A stretch of 10,281 nt of DNA. It comes from Clostridiales bacterium. Lineage in GTDB: Bacteria > Bacillota > Clostridia > Christensenellales > DUVY01. Numbering within the stretch: position 1 is the stretch's first letter; each line of letters starts with the position of its first letter. The position numbers and the translations under genes were made by a program. Where the stretch lies: the NCBI GenBank assembly GCA_031290295.1, contig JAITNT010000113.1, positions 1 through 10,281 of the forward strand, in the 5' to 3' direction. The notes beneath the pieces are model-generated. The model saw nothing but the letters and a program-made list of their open reading frames with translations. It was not told where the DNA came from and searched no databases. Shown here in pieces: positions 1-7,261 of this stretch.

Positions 1-1
1 A

Positions 2-1849
2 AGCCTTGCCACCCTTTTGGAGTCGGGCGCGGCTTATCTGTCGCTCGTATCCTCGAATAACACTATCGCTAATATTCCGGATATAAACACTAACGGCATA
101 TTGACGGACTACTCTTTCGTCATAAAGGGCGACTGGGTTGGAGAATCGGTAACGCTTACTATAGGTCTTGGGACGAGCGAGCGCGGCAAGGGCGCGAGCG
201 GACATTTATTTGTCGACAACGCGTTGAGCGTAACCTCCGACGAGGCGGCGTTTGACGCCGTGCTCGGGAACGCGCATTCCGCGCGTTATGATTTCAATCT
301 CATAAGCTTCGCGGGCACGGGTACGGGCGCAGTAAAAGCTCCGTCGCAGTGGACGCCCGTTACCGGCAGTCTTACGTCCGTCGATATTAATAACGTTACC
401 GCGGGCATTATTGACCTTGACAACTTTAATGCGGGCAGTCTCGGTCACCTTACCAAGGCGCAGATAGGCGCGGACAACGTTACCGGTCCCTCGCTCGTTA
501 TTTTCAGCGCGGTAGAAACGGCGTTCGGCTACCGTTACGCTTTCCCGGTAACCTACGCTACGGGCAAATATTACAAGCTTACCCTGCGCGTAAAAACTAT
601 CGGAATCCCCGTCGGCAAGGGCGCGACAATTTCGGTTGACAGCGAGAACGTATTTACCAACATCAACACCGAATACTTCCTCGAGGATCTCAACGAAAAT
701 ACGCTTGTCGAGTACCGCACCGTGGGAACGGAGTCCGTTCTCTTTAACGTAGGCTACGTCGAATACAGCTTTATAATCAATAACACGGGCGACACCTCTC
801 CCGTCGCGGACGGTCACAATATTCAGGTTATGCTCGGCAACTCCGATAAAAAAGCCAACCGCACGACGGGCTGCGTAATAATAGACGATATTGCGGTAGC
901 CGAAATCGACGCTACGGCATTCAACGAGTACGCCAACAAGCTCGAGGTAGAGGAGGACGAAACCGCGCCCACCAATATCATTAACATCGGCGCGGCGGTG
1001 GCGGAAACCGGCGACACCGTCGAGGAAACTCCCAAAACCCCTATCGACTGGTGGGTTATTCCGTCGGCGGCGTTTGCGTTCGCTTTGATTCTCGCCGTTA
1101 TACTGATAGTAATCCGCAAGCTTTTAGAAATGCGTACAAAGCACTTCAAGGCGGCGACTATAACATATGACCGCAATACAACGCTCGCACGAATGAAAAA
1201 AGACGCGAGAGCCGTCAAGGCGTCCGACGATTTTGAGGAAACGCCGACGGAATCTAAGCGTCCCGACCGAACCGAGCCTTTGACGGACGACACCGCCGAG
1301 CCTGCGGCGGAACGGAAGCCCCGCCCTAAGCCTGCGGCGCCCGTCGCGGAGCCGTTAGTCGACGCCGAGGTTGAACCCGAAACGGTAAAGCCGGAGCCGG
1401 CAACGCCCGTAATTAAACCCGAGGTTAAGCCGGAGATTAAACCCGAGGTGAAAGCCGAGGAAGTCAAGCCGGAGGTTAAGACCGAGGAAGTGAAAGCGGA
1501 ATCCGTTTCAGAACCGGAAGTTAAAGCCGAGGAAGGTAAACCCGAAGTCAAGCCGGAAATCAAGGCGGAAGAAGTTAAGCCGGAACCCGTTGCGGAGCCG
1601 GAGGTTAAGACCGAGGAAGTGAAAGCGGAACTTGTTTCAGAACCGGAAGTTAAGACCGAGGAAGTGAAAGCGGAATCCGTTTCAGAACCGGAAGTTAAAG
1701 CCGAGGAAGTGAAAGCGGAGGTTACAGCGGAAACAGAAACAACCGAACCCGTTGCGGAAGCCGAACAAACCGAACCCGTTGCGGAAGCGGAATCCACGGA
1801 ATCCACGGAATCCGTTACTGAAGCCGACGATAAGAAGTCGGAGGAATAA
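2..1849 (+). CDS. Surface protein, 3' part: extracellular beta-rich region, one TM helix, PEVK-like cytoplasmic tail
   Basis: The reading frame is open to the left edge, so the true start lies outside the window; the TTG at 17 is only an internal codon. About 615 residues are visible. Residues 1-349 look extracellular and beta-rich, with two halves that end alike (GHLFVDN near residue 67 and CVIIDDI near 291, each followed by a short AAFDA/ATAFNEY-like stretch), as in carbohydrate-binding or adhesin-type beta-sandwiches. Residues 350-371 form one membrane helix starting WWVIPSAAFAFA and followed by basic residues (IRK, then RTKHFK), which places the C-terminus inside the cell. The remaining 240 or so residues are charged and low in complexity; from about 457 to 577 they consist of repeated PEVK/EEVK/EPEVK units. 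No LPXTG sorting signal is present. A terminator follows 18 nt after the stop. The function is not recognised; an envelope or adhesion role is inference. Confidence 0.8.
   Translation, partial: SLATLLESGAAYLSLVSSNNTIANIPDINTNGILTDYSFVIKGDWVGESVTLTIGLGTSERGKGASGHLFVDNALSVTSDEAAFDAVLGNAHSARYDFNLISFAGTGTGAVKAPSQWTPVTGSLTSVDINNVTAGIIDLDNFNAGSLGHLTKAQIGADNVTGPSLVIFSAVETAFGYRYAFPVTYATGKYYKLTLRVKTIGIPVGKGATISVDSENVFTNINTEYFLEDLNENTLVEYRTVGTESVLFNVGYVEYSFIINNTGDTSPVADGHNIQVMLGNSDKKANRTTGCVIIDDIAVAEIDATAFNEYANKLEVEEDETAPTNIINIGAAVAETGDTVEETPKTPIDWWVIPSAAFAFALILAVILIVIRKLLEMRTKHFKAATITYDRNTTLARMKKDARAVKASDDFEETPTESKRPDRTEPLTDDTAEPAAERKPRPKPAAPVAEPLVDAEVEPETVKPEPATPVIKPEVKPEIKPEVKAEEVKPEVKTEEVKAESVSEPEVKAEEGKPEVKPEIKAEEVKPEPVAEPEVKTEEVKAELVSEPEVKTEEVKAESVSEPEVKAEEVKAEVTAETETTEPVAEAEQTEPVAEAESTESTESVTEADDKKSEE
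1469..1729 (+). repeat. 45-nt in-frame tandem repeat in the surface protein tail
   Basis: A 15-codon unit, roughly PEVKTEEVKAESVSE, occurs at 1469-1513, 1598-1642 and 1643-1687, with a partial copy at 1688-1729. The copies differ by only a few bases, including a tcc-to-ctt change in the second. A diverged, longer variant lies between the first and second copies. The near-identity at DNA level points to recent expansion by recombination or slippage. All copies keep the reading frame. Confidence 0.85.
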
Positions 1850-1867
1850 GAATCGCACAATAACATT

Positions 1868-1905
1868 AGAGGGGCTGTATCGCAAAATACAGCCCCCTCT
1901 TTTTG
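1868..1905 (+). terminator. Intrinsic terminator of the surface protein gene
   Basis: The arms 1868-1880 and 1887-1900 form a 13-bp stem (AGAGGGGCTGTAT pairing with ATACAGCCCC-CTCT) with one bulged C and the six-base loop CGCAAA. A T run follows at 1900-1904. It starts 18 nt after the stop codon. Confidence 0.92.
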
Positions 1906-2045
1906 CCAATTTTACCCGCACCTTAACTGACGTTGCGGCTACGGGCGTTGAAAGCCGACCAAAGCGGAGAAAAACGATAAATAAATTGCAGCGTTGAAAG
2001 CGGCGATAGAAGGAAATAGGACAAGTAAATGATTGGTAAGCGGTA

Positions 2046-2108
2046 AAGAGATTCTTCGACAAGCGATAGATTTGACATGGATATTGTTTGTTTATATTGT
2101 GTGCGGCT
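2046..2108 (+). repeat. Dispersed repeat A, inverted partner of 9962-10021
   Basis: The first 19 bases, AAGAGATTCTTCGACAAGC, match exactly the reverse complement of 10003-10021. Similarity continues through GACATG, TTGTTT, ATTGT and TGCGG up to 2108 with small gaps, giving roughly three quarters identity over 60 bases. This copy has lost the left palindrome arm that is intact in the 10007-10025 copy. Confidence 0.75.
2072..2100 (+). promoter_or_regulatory. Promoter-like site inside repeat A, no evident gene downstream
   Basis: TTGACA at 2072-2077 and TATTGT at 2095-2100 are separated by exactly 17 bases. No credible gene follows on this strand before the convergent rpsU. The best downstream frame, ATG at 2115 to a stop at 2270 (51 codons), lacks a ribosome binding site and ends in repeat sequence. 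The site may be active and produce a short non-coding transcript, or it may be a chance feature of AT-rich repeat DNA. Confidence 0.35.
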
Positions 2109-2245
2109 AATGCAATGTATACGGGAATATACTGTGCGCGTGTTAAAGCCGCCATTGTCCTTAGCGAAGAAACCGTCGGTAATTTCCGCAAGATACTTAA
2201 TCATCGCTTTCCGAACGAGGCGAAGCCGAAGTGTGGCAATCCCCC

Positions 2246-2305
2246 TATCTGCCATTCGGAGGCGCGTTAGCGCCGTAGGAATCCGGTTTAATTTCATCCT
2301 CTTTC
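2246..2305 (+). repeat. Dispersed repeat B, copy 1 (GTAGGAATCC type)
   Basis: This matches 10060-10119 in the same orientation. The right half, from AGGAATCCGG through CCTCTTTC (2277-2305), differs from the other copy at one base. It holds a small palindrome, GGCGC-GTTA-GCGCC, at 2261-2274. Confidence 0.85.
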
Positions 2306-2380
2306 ACTCCCCCCATTTTCACCGCCCCGTACAATTATCTTGCCCCCTCACGCGCCCCTAGCGCGAGCGTAAAACCGTAA

Positions 2381-2422
2381 CAAAAAGAAACAAGGATGCC
2401 GACCCGTTTATCAGCACCCTTG
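2381..2422 (-). terminator. Intrinsic terminator of rpsU
   Basis: Read on the minus strand, CAAGGGTGC (2422-2414) pairs with GCATCCTTG (2399-2391), nine pairs including one G-U, around a 14-base loop. TTTCTTTTTG follows at 2390-2381. It lies about 35 nt past the rpsU stop codon. Confidence 0.85.
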
Positions 2423-2457
2423 CCTCTCAAAAAATTTATTGAAACCCCCCTTGCAAA

Positions 2458-2640
2458 TTATGCGCGGGACGAGCCTCTCTTTCTTGCCGCTTCCGCTTTT
2501 TTCTTTTTGCGGACGCTTGGTTTCTCGTATTGCTCCTTGCGGCGGAGATCGCCCATAATGTTGTCTTTTTGGCATTTACGCTTCCAACGCTTAATTGCGT
2601 CGTCAATGCTCTCTCTGTCGTTAACTCTGACGGTAGACAT
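2458..2640 (-). CDS. rpsU: 30S ribosomal protein bS21
   Basis: This 60-residue basic protein is the small-subunit ribosomal protein bS21, which binds the 30S platform near the anti-Shine-Dalgarno end of 16S rRNA and assists initiation. The family pattern is clear: N-terminal STVRVNDRESIDDAIKRWKR, a C-terminal-half KEQYEKPSVRKKKKAEAARK motif, and a Lys/Arg-rich tail. The length fits Gram-positive bS21, which is shorter than the roughly 70 residues of the enterobacterial protein. The ATG at 2640 is set by a GGGAGG site at 2652-2657, 11 bases upstream. The gene has its own promoter (2687-2715) and terminator (2381-2422), so it appears to be transcribed alone. In many Firmicutes rpsU sits next to a GatB/YqeY-domain gene; no such neighbour is present here. 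Confidence 0.96.
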   Translation of the reverse strand: MSTVRVNDRESIDDAIKRWKRKCQKDNIMGDLRRKEQYEKPSVRKKKKAEAARKRGSSRA

Positions 2641-2686
2641 CTGAAAATTCGCCTCCCAACCGCTATTCGGATTATTTTGTTATATT

Positions 2687-2715
2687 ATTTTAATACATTA
2701 ATTTTTTTTCGTCAA
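2687..2715 (-). promoter_or_regulatory. Sigma-70-type promoter of rpsU
   Basis: On the minus strand, TTGACG (2715-2710) and TAAAAT (2692-2687) are exactly 17 bases apart. The spacer is A/T-rich, with an A8 run. The predicted transcript start near 2680 leaves a leader of about 40 nt carrying the GGGAGG site. Confidence 0.85.
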
Positions 2716-2725
2716 CAAAATTACG

Positions 2726-2761
2726 CTTGATTTTATAATTTTCTTGATTTTCCTTGATTTT
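2726..2761. repeat. Three copies of CTTGATTTT upstream of the rpsU promoter
   Basis: CTTGATTTT starts at 2726, 2743 and 2753 on the plus strand, which is AAAATCAAG read toward rpsU. The copies lie just upstream of the -35 box, where an A/T-rich UP element or a regulator site would sit. The spacing of 17 and 10 bases is irregular, so chance in AT-rich DNA is not excluded. Confidence 0.4.
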
Positions 2762-2797
2762 CGCGCAAGCGTTTTGCAAATTATTCATTCGTAACTC

Positions 2798-2826
2798 TGA
2801 AAATATTGCCGAACCTCTTCCGGCAA
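2798..2826 (-). terminator. Candidate terminator of the lipoprotein/ABC operon
   Basis: Read on the minus strand, TTGCCG-g-AA and TTCGGCAA form an 8-bp stem with one bulge and a GAGG loop (2826-2806). ATATTTTC follows. The stem begins 22 nt after the stop of the fused ABC gene. The T tract is interrupted, so termination may be weak. Confidence 0.55.
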
Positions 2827-2848
2827 AACTGAAAATCGACCGCGGGAC

Positions 2849-5476
2849 TTAATTAACGGACTTGATCACGTCTATAGGACGCAGGCGAATCAGCTTAGCC
2901 AGCGGAATCAGGCTCGAAACGAGAATTATGAATATACAGCTGAGCGCCGTATAGAGGAAGGATAGCGGATTAAGCGACAGCACGGAAAGCACAGTGGTAA
3001 AATTACTTGTCAACGAAGCGTTCACAACCAGCACACCCGCTACGGAAAGAATGCTTGCGAGCACGATGTCGACCGCGGCAATGATTGCGCCCTGCACCAA
3101 GAAAATCAGGGCGGTATCCTTTCCACGCGCGCCGAGTGAGCGCAGTATGCCTATTTCGCGGCTTTTATCGCTTATACCGGACGAAATGAAATTAAAAATG
3201 AGCGCGGCTACAAACAAAAACAGCACTACGCTCGCCCCGCCGAGGATTTTTTCGAGCATAGAAAAAAGAGTGTCCATAACCTTCAAATCCGGGGTCGCGT
3301 AGGTGGAATATCCGAAGTGATTGTCGGTTAAATATCTAAGCAGCTTACGCTGCTCTGCGCGCTTAGCGGGGAGCGGGGCGAACAACGCGAACGTCGCCAG
3401 GCTGTCCGCAACGCACAACGCCTTGACCCGTTCCGTAACGACGAGTACGCTTTCAAGCTGCGGCGTAAGACCGTCGTCCACAACTGCGATAATACGCGCG
3501 TTTTCAAGCGCCGGCGTTCTTTCGTACGCCCCTTGCGTAAACCGCAGCCGCAGCCGCTGAAAATCGGAAGCCGTCATACCTTCAAAAGTAAAAACAGGCT
3601 CGCCCTGCGCGTCCGAACCGTGCCGCAGCATCTCGTTAAGCACGGAAAACCCTATCACGATTTCATTATCCGCAAGCGTGTGTTCCGCGTTGTACCCGTC
3701 GGCATACTTTATCCGCATAAGGGTCGCGGATTCCGTAAGCGCGGCGACGGTTGCCGCTCCGATAACGGTAAATTGCCAATTAACCGCGTTATCGTCGTTC
3801 TCCCCGATAAACGCGGCGGACGGAAATATCGGTTGCTTGACAAGGTAGTTTTGAACCGCGCCGCCCTCCGCAAGACACGCCCCGTAGACGCTTTCAAGGC
3901 TGAACCGCCCTCTGGCGGATTGCTTTCCGTCGGCAAGCCCCGTCTTGTAATCCGTGGAAAACACCCCCACGATTTTGAACGCGACGCCCTGCTGTTCCAG
4001 CCCCGCGCCCGATAACTCGTCGTACCCCACATTAGGATAGACGGTTTTTTCACCGAACACACCGCCGTATGTCATCACGCAGTCGGCAAGGTAATCGGAA
4101 ATAAGAATCTCCACGGCGTCGTCCGCCGCGCCGGGATATCTGCCGGCGACCAACGTCGCGTTATAGAAACCCTTTAACGTTTCCTCTGCGATTGCCCGCG
4201 GGCTTTCAACAAGCAGTCTTATCCGATTTTCAAAAACCGCCTCCGATTCCGGTATCTCGGTTTGCGTCGGCAGTCTGATATCTACGGGCAACGATTTGAA
4301 CGGCGCGGAAACGCTTTGGGACAGCCCCGCGATATCGCCCGCAGAAAACTCCGCCGCAATATCTCTCGTTTCGCCGTTCTCCTGCAAAACGGACTGCGTT
4401 TTAGCGACCAGCAGGGTGTTAATCCCAAGCTTCCCGAAGGTGTTCAGCGAGGCGTTTTCTATCGAATAACTCCGCATGGTATCGGCGACGCAAAACAAGG
4501 CGAGCGCTATCACGCTCAACAATACCGTGAAAACGAACCGCACCTTTTTTCTAGCCAAGCCCGACACACCGATTTTGGCGGCTTGCCGCAGCGGCAGCTT
4601 GGCTTGGTCGGCGTAATAAAAGGTATTCCCCGGAGCTTGCGGACATTTTTTTTGGCGTCGTACTCCATGTAACCCTTGCAAGCAAGTTACGGAGTCGTCC
4701 GCACAACCGTTCTCGGCAATGCTCCGCGCGCCGCCCGCCTCCGAAAAGGACGCGTCTACCTTTTGTTGGTATTCGGCTTTTAGCGCCGCCAGATTCAGCT
4801 TCGCCGTCTTGACCTTGTCCGAAACGATTTCGCCGTCCGCGAGCGTAATGAGCCTGTCACCGTAGATTAGCGCGCTGTCGGTATCGTGGCTCACGACAAC
4901 CACCAAACGCGTCAGGGATAATTCGCGGAACAGCTCGAAGATTTGCTTGCCGGTGTCCGCGTCCAGGCTGCCCGTCGGCTCGTCCGCAAATATAATTTTG
5001 GGGTTTTTGAGCAAGGCGCGCGCGATCGCCACGCGCTGCCGTTGCCCGCCCGATAATTCTTGCACCCGCCTTTCTCCGTATCCCGTCAGTCCTACCGGCG
5101 CAAGCGCATCCGCAACAGCCTCCGCAGTCGCCGCCCGACCTTGCAATTGCCGCGAAATCGCGATATTTTCCCTTACGTTAAACTCGTCGATAATGCCGAA
5201 ATCCTGAAAGATATACCCCGCGTAGGTGTTGCGGTAGCCGTCAAACTCGGACGGCGAAAAATCCTTTGTAGAGCGCCCCTCGACGACGACGTCGCCGCCG
5301 TCCGGCATATCCATTCCGCTCAGCAAATTAAGCAGCGTACTCTTGCCGCTCCCGCTTTTACCGGTGATAAACACCAGACCGGTATCGGGCAGCGCGAGCG
5401 TTATGTTTTTGACGGCGGCGCAACGCTCGCCCTTGCTTGCATGATATGTTTTTGAAATGTTTATCGCTTGTAACAT
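2849..5476 (-). CDS. Fused ABC transporter: ATPase domain plus FtsX-like permease
   Basis: An 875-residue protein with a complete ATP-binding cassette: Walker [10 protein letters not shown] (39-47), Q-loop Q91, signature LSGGQ (141-145), Walker B IIFADEP (161-167, catalytic E166) and H-loop H197. A linker of about 80 residues leads to membrane helix 1 (about 312-331). An extracellular domain of about 410 residues follows, then three helices (about 748-766, 790-818, 838-860) ending in [10 protein letters not shown], the FtsX/MacB-type permease layout. Relatives, often seen in Clostridia, couple ATP hydrolysis to movement of an extracytoplasmic domain rather than passing substrate through a channel. 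The ATG at 5476 is preferred to an upstream frame extension to 5533 because the cassette starts there ([11 protein letters not shown]) and AAAGG lies at 5485-5489. The upstream lipoprotein gene ends 11 nt away, indicating one transcript. The linker contains an unusual palindromic segment (4637-4704). The substrate is unknown. Confidence 0.93.
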   Translation of the reverse strand: MLQAINISKTYHASKGERCAAVKNITLALPDTGLVFITGKSGSGKSTLLNLLSGMDMPDGGDVVVEGRSTKDFSPSEFDGYRNTYAGYIFQDFGIIDEFNVRENIAISRQLQGRAATAEAVADALAPVGLTGYGERRVQELSGGQRQRVAIARALLKNPKIIFADEPTGSLDADTGKQIFELFRELSLTRLVVVVSHDTDSALIYGDRLITLADGEIVSDKVKTAKLNLAALKAEYQQKVDASFSEAGGARSIAENGCADDSVTCLQGLHGVRRQKKCPQAPGNTFYYADQAKLPLRQAAKIGVSGLARKKVRFVFTVLLSVIALALFCVADTMRSYSIENASLNTFGKLGINTLLVAKTQSVLQENGETRDIAAEFSAGDIAGLSQSVSAPFKSLPVDIRLPTQTEIPESEAVFENRIRLLVESPRAIAEETLKGFYNATLVAGRYPGAADDAVEILISDYLADCVMTYGGVFGEKTVYPNVGYDELSGAGLEQQGVAFKIVGVFSTDYKTGLADGKQSARGRFSLESVYGACLAEGGAVQNYLVKQPIFPSAAFIGENDDNAVNWQFTVIGAATVAALTESATLMRIKYADGYNAEHTLADNEIVIGFSVLNEMLRHGSDAQGEPVFTFEGMTASDFQRLRLRFTQGAYERTPALENARIIAVVDDGLTPQLESVLVVTERVKALCVADSLATFALFAPLPAKRAEQRKLLRYLTDNHFGYSTYATPDLKVMDTLFSMLEKILGGASVVLFLFVAALIFNFISSGISDKSREIGILRSLGARGKDTALIFLVQGAIIAAVDIVLASILSVAGVLVVNASLTSNFTTVLSVLSLNPLSFLYTALSCIFIILVSSLIPLAKLIRLRPIDVIKSVN
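4637..4704 (-). repeat. Nested palindrome in frame within the ABC linker
   Basis: On the plus strand, ACTCC (4662-4666) pairs with GGAGT (4691-4695), GTAA (4669-4672) with TTAC (4687-4690), and CTTGC (4675-4679) with GCAAG (4682-4686), around a 2-base loop with two 2-base bulges. That is a 14-bp imperfect stem. Outside it, GCGGAC (4639-4644) pairs with GTCCGC (4697-4702). The encoded residues, about 258-280 ([15 protein letters not shown] onward), include three cysteines and use codons such as TTA, GGG, GGA and CGA that the rest of the gene rarely uses. An A8 run lies at 4646-4653. It could be an inserted element or a chance structure in a variable linker. Confidence 0.6.
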
Positions 5477-5487
5477 GCGCTCAACCT

Positions 5488-6981
5488 TTACCGGATATAG
5501 GGAGCGTTCATGATTTTGCCCGCAAAACCCCACGGACCGTTTCCAAAATGCTGTTGCTGGTTATAGACCGCGCCGAGCATTCCCTTACCGTTCATAAGGG
5601 AGCCGGACAGCAGCCTTGACTCGTTATCCCTGCCTACCGAAATCACCTTGCCGCCGTCAAGCCTGCCGACAATGTACCCTATAGCGGGGCTTAAAGCGTT
5701 AGCTTCTATTCCCTTGCTTTCTACAAAGGCGACCGCGCCGCCCAGTATCAGGCACGATTGAATTGCGGCGTTATAAGAGCAGCCAATAATCCCGCCGGCG
5801 GAACGGTTGCTGTAAGCGACGCTGGCGTTGATGTGACAACCGACCGCCTTTGAAGCGAGCACCTGCATGTACTCCCCGTACCCGACCAGCCCGCCGATGT
5901 TGCCGCACCCGTTTATCGTAACGGTCGCTTCGCAGTCGGTAACGACGCCTCTCAAAACGCCGACCAAGCCGCCCATGTGCGACATATTCCGTTGTACGCT
6001 CACACTGCCGAAAACGGCTACGCGCCGCACCTCGACGCCCGCGGCGGCGTACCCCGCAAGCAGACCGACGTTAACCCAACTGCCGCCGTGCACCTCCGCG
6101 CCGGTAATCTCGCCGCTTAACGTAAGGTCATAGACTGAACCGGACAGCTCGCCGAATAACCCGAAGCTTTGTTGCGTGTTATAGCTTCTGTTCGGAACGG
6201 TGAGGGTGAAGCCCGAAATTACATGTCCGTCGCCGTCAAACGTTCCCGAGAACGCGGGAATGGGCAACGCGGTCTGCAACCCGGCAAAGTCCGCGATATC
6301 TGCCGTCAAACGGTAATCGCCGCCGGGCTTTAGCCTAACTGCGGCAAGCTGCGCGGCGGTCGCTATCTCCGCGCGCTTTTTGGCGGCAACCTCCATGCTC
6401 CCGTAGACCTCGCCGTTAACCCGCGCCGTAACCGTCAGACTTTTTTCTATCGGAAAATCCTCCGGAATCCCGAGCGTATCGGCGGATATACTTGCGCTCT
6501 CGTTATCGACCGTAAATTCAACGTTCCGCTCCGAAGCGTTAGCCGGTACGAGGGTATAGTTTATCTTTAACGTCTCGCCGACAATGCAATAATCCTTGCC
6601 TTTATCTCCGCGCAAAACAACCGCCTCGAGCGGCACGTAAATTCGTTCGACGGCTATCGTCCGCACAATGCTTGCGTCCGCTTTTAGGGTTACCGCTAGG
6701 GCGTCGACAAACAAGAGCGGCGCCGTTTCCTTTACCCGCAATTGCCCGCCCGATACATATACGTTATCTGCAAAAAACCAAAACTCGTCGTAAGCGGCCG
6801 CCTCGCTCTTACCGTTTCTCACGACCTCCAAGCGCGGCAAATCGACCGCGATATCGTCCATGACGACGGTATCGACTCCCGCGATTGCGGTTATTCTCCC
6901 CTCGTGTTCATCGGCGCAAGCACATAGCAAGACGGCAAACAACAAAGCGACCGCGATTAAAATCAACGACATTCTACGCAA
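5488..6981 (-). CDS. Lipoprotein with Ig-like (BIG2-type) domain and GLUG repeats
   Basis: 497 residues. The N-terminus is a lipoprotein signal: basic MRRM, a hydrophobic run, and LCAC with C22 as the likely lipidated residue. Residues 115-200 resemble a bacterial Ig-like group 2 domain (GETLKINYTLVPANASE). From about 230, a TFDGDGH motif (247-253) introduces a beta-helix-like region with six GLUG-type repeats: FGLFG 273, VGLLAG 305, MGGLVG 336, IGGLVG 362, AGGIIG 395, IGYIVG 434. GLUG repeats occur in surface proteins such as IgA peptidases and adhesins; no peptidase motif is seen. The TTG start at 6981 is chosen because AGGGGG lies about 10 bases upstream; the ATG at 6972 would be 19 bases from it. 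It is the first gene of an operon with the fused ABC transporter, so a role as an exposed partner or binding protein for that system is likely but inferred. Confidence 0.85.
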   Translation of the reverse strand: MRRMSLILIAVALLFAVLLCACADEHEGRITAIAGVDTVVMDDIAVDLPRLEVVRNGKSEAAAYDEFWFFADNVYVSGGQLRVKETAPLLFVDALAVTLKADASIVRTIAVERIYVPLEAVVLRGDKGKDYCIVGETLKINYTLVPANASERNVEFTVDNESASISADTLGIPEDFPIEKSLTVTARVNGEVYGSMEVAAKKRAEIATAAQLAAVRLKPGGDYRLTADIADFAGLQTALPIPAFSGTFDGDGHVISGFTLTVPNRSYNTQQSFGLFGELSGSVYDLTLSGEITGAEVHGGSWVNVGLLAGYAAAGVEVRRVAVFGSVSVQRNMSHMGGLVGVLRGVVTDCEATVTINGCGNIGGLVGYGEYMQVLASKAVGCHINASVAYSNRSAGGIIGCSYNAAIQSCLILGGAVAFVESKGIEANALSPAIGYIVGRLDGGKVISVGRDNESRLLSGSLMNGKGMLGAVYNQQQHFGNGPWGFAGKIMNAPYIR

Positions 6982-7052
6982 AGACTGTTTTCCCCCTCAA
7001 TCTCTTAGCATAATAGTATGTTGTATCAGAATCAATTAAAAAATGACGGCAA

Positions 7053-7127
7053 GCGGATAATTCTTTCTAAGTTACAAAAGGGTTGTTCATGCTTACCGCA
7101 TATTTATACCCCGTTAACTTATCCCGC
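7053..7127 (-). promoter_or_regulatory. Structured 5' leader of the lipoprotein/ABC operon
   Basis: On the minus strand, GCGGgATAAGTTA-type sequence (7127-7113) pairs with TAACTT and TTATCCGC (7075-7053). This gives about 12 bp with one extra G and a 10-base one-sided bulge, around a loop of about 40 nt. The 5' arm coincides with the predicted transcript start near 7125. The loop holds a small ATGC-GGTAA-GCAT hairpin and a seven-codon frame (MNNPFVT, start 7092) without a convincing ribosome binding site. It matches no riboswitch class that I recognise; it could stabilise the mRNA or regulate it. Confidence 0.5.
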
Positions 7128-7130
7128 TAA

Positions 7131-7159
7131 AGAATACCGCTTTATTTAATATTTGTCAA
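7131..7159 (-). promoter_or_regulatory. Sigma-70-type promoter of the lipoprotein/ABC operon
   Basis: On the minus strand, a perfect TTGACA (7159-7154) and TATTCT (7136-7131) are 17 bases apart. The predicted start near 7125 leaves a leader of about 140 nt before the lipoprotein start at 6981. Confidence 0.85.
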
Positions 7160-7261
7160 CAAAATCAGCAGAATTTAATGTGTAAAATAGCATAAAATAT
7201 GAAATTGCAAGCCGCAAATTAAAAAAATACCCACCGCTGTTTGTATACGCGCACCCCCGTT

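Larger units (their letters stand above)
1906..2380. other. Intergenic region with degenerate dispersed repeats, no convincing gene
   Basis: Reading frames cross this stretch on both strands, but none has a ribosome binding site or a recognisable product. The right part translates repeat DNA. What can be seen is: an 11-base direct repeat GCGTTGAAAGC at 1945 and 1991, also present inverted at 10026; an inverted copy at 2046-2108 of the sequence at 9962-10021; a decayed GTGGCAATCC-type repeat at 2211-2242; and a GTAGGAATCC-type repeat at 2246-2305. A minus-frame segment around 2110-2210 reads somewhat protein-like (AEITDGFFAKDNGG), so a decayed gene remnant is possible but unsupported. Confidence 0.6.

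Noticed and set aside
823..1866. Long Ser/Thr-rich minus-strand reading frame of 347 codons
   Set aside because: It is the antisense of the PEVK-like repeats and membrane segment of the surface protein; the periodic sense codons keep the opposite frame open. It has no start context or recognisable domain.
2077..2361. Plus- and minus-strand frames of 60-124 codons in the 1923-2361 gap
   Set aside because: No ribosome binding site, no recognisable family, and the right parts translate repeat B and the degenerate repeat C. A decayed gene remnant is possible but cannot be shown.
3533..4015. Plus-strand frames inside the ABC and permease genes, such as 3533-4015 and 8441-8926
   Set aside because: They are shadows of well-supported minus-strand genes, with basic low-information translations and no ribosome binding sites.
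2849..5476. Naming the fused ABC protein macB
   Set aside because: It shares the MacB-like fold order, but there is no MacA-type adaptor or outer-membrane partner, and a Gram-positive-type context makes the macrolide efflux name unsupported.
5474..5533. Start of the fused ABC gene at 5533
   Set aside because: It would overlap the lipoprotein gene by 46 bases and add 19 residues unlike the family. The ATG at 5476 has a ribosome binding site and the normal N-terminus.
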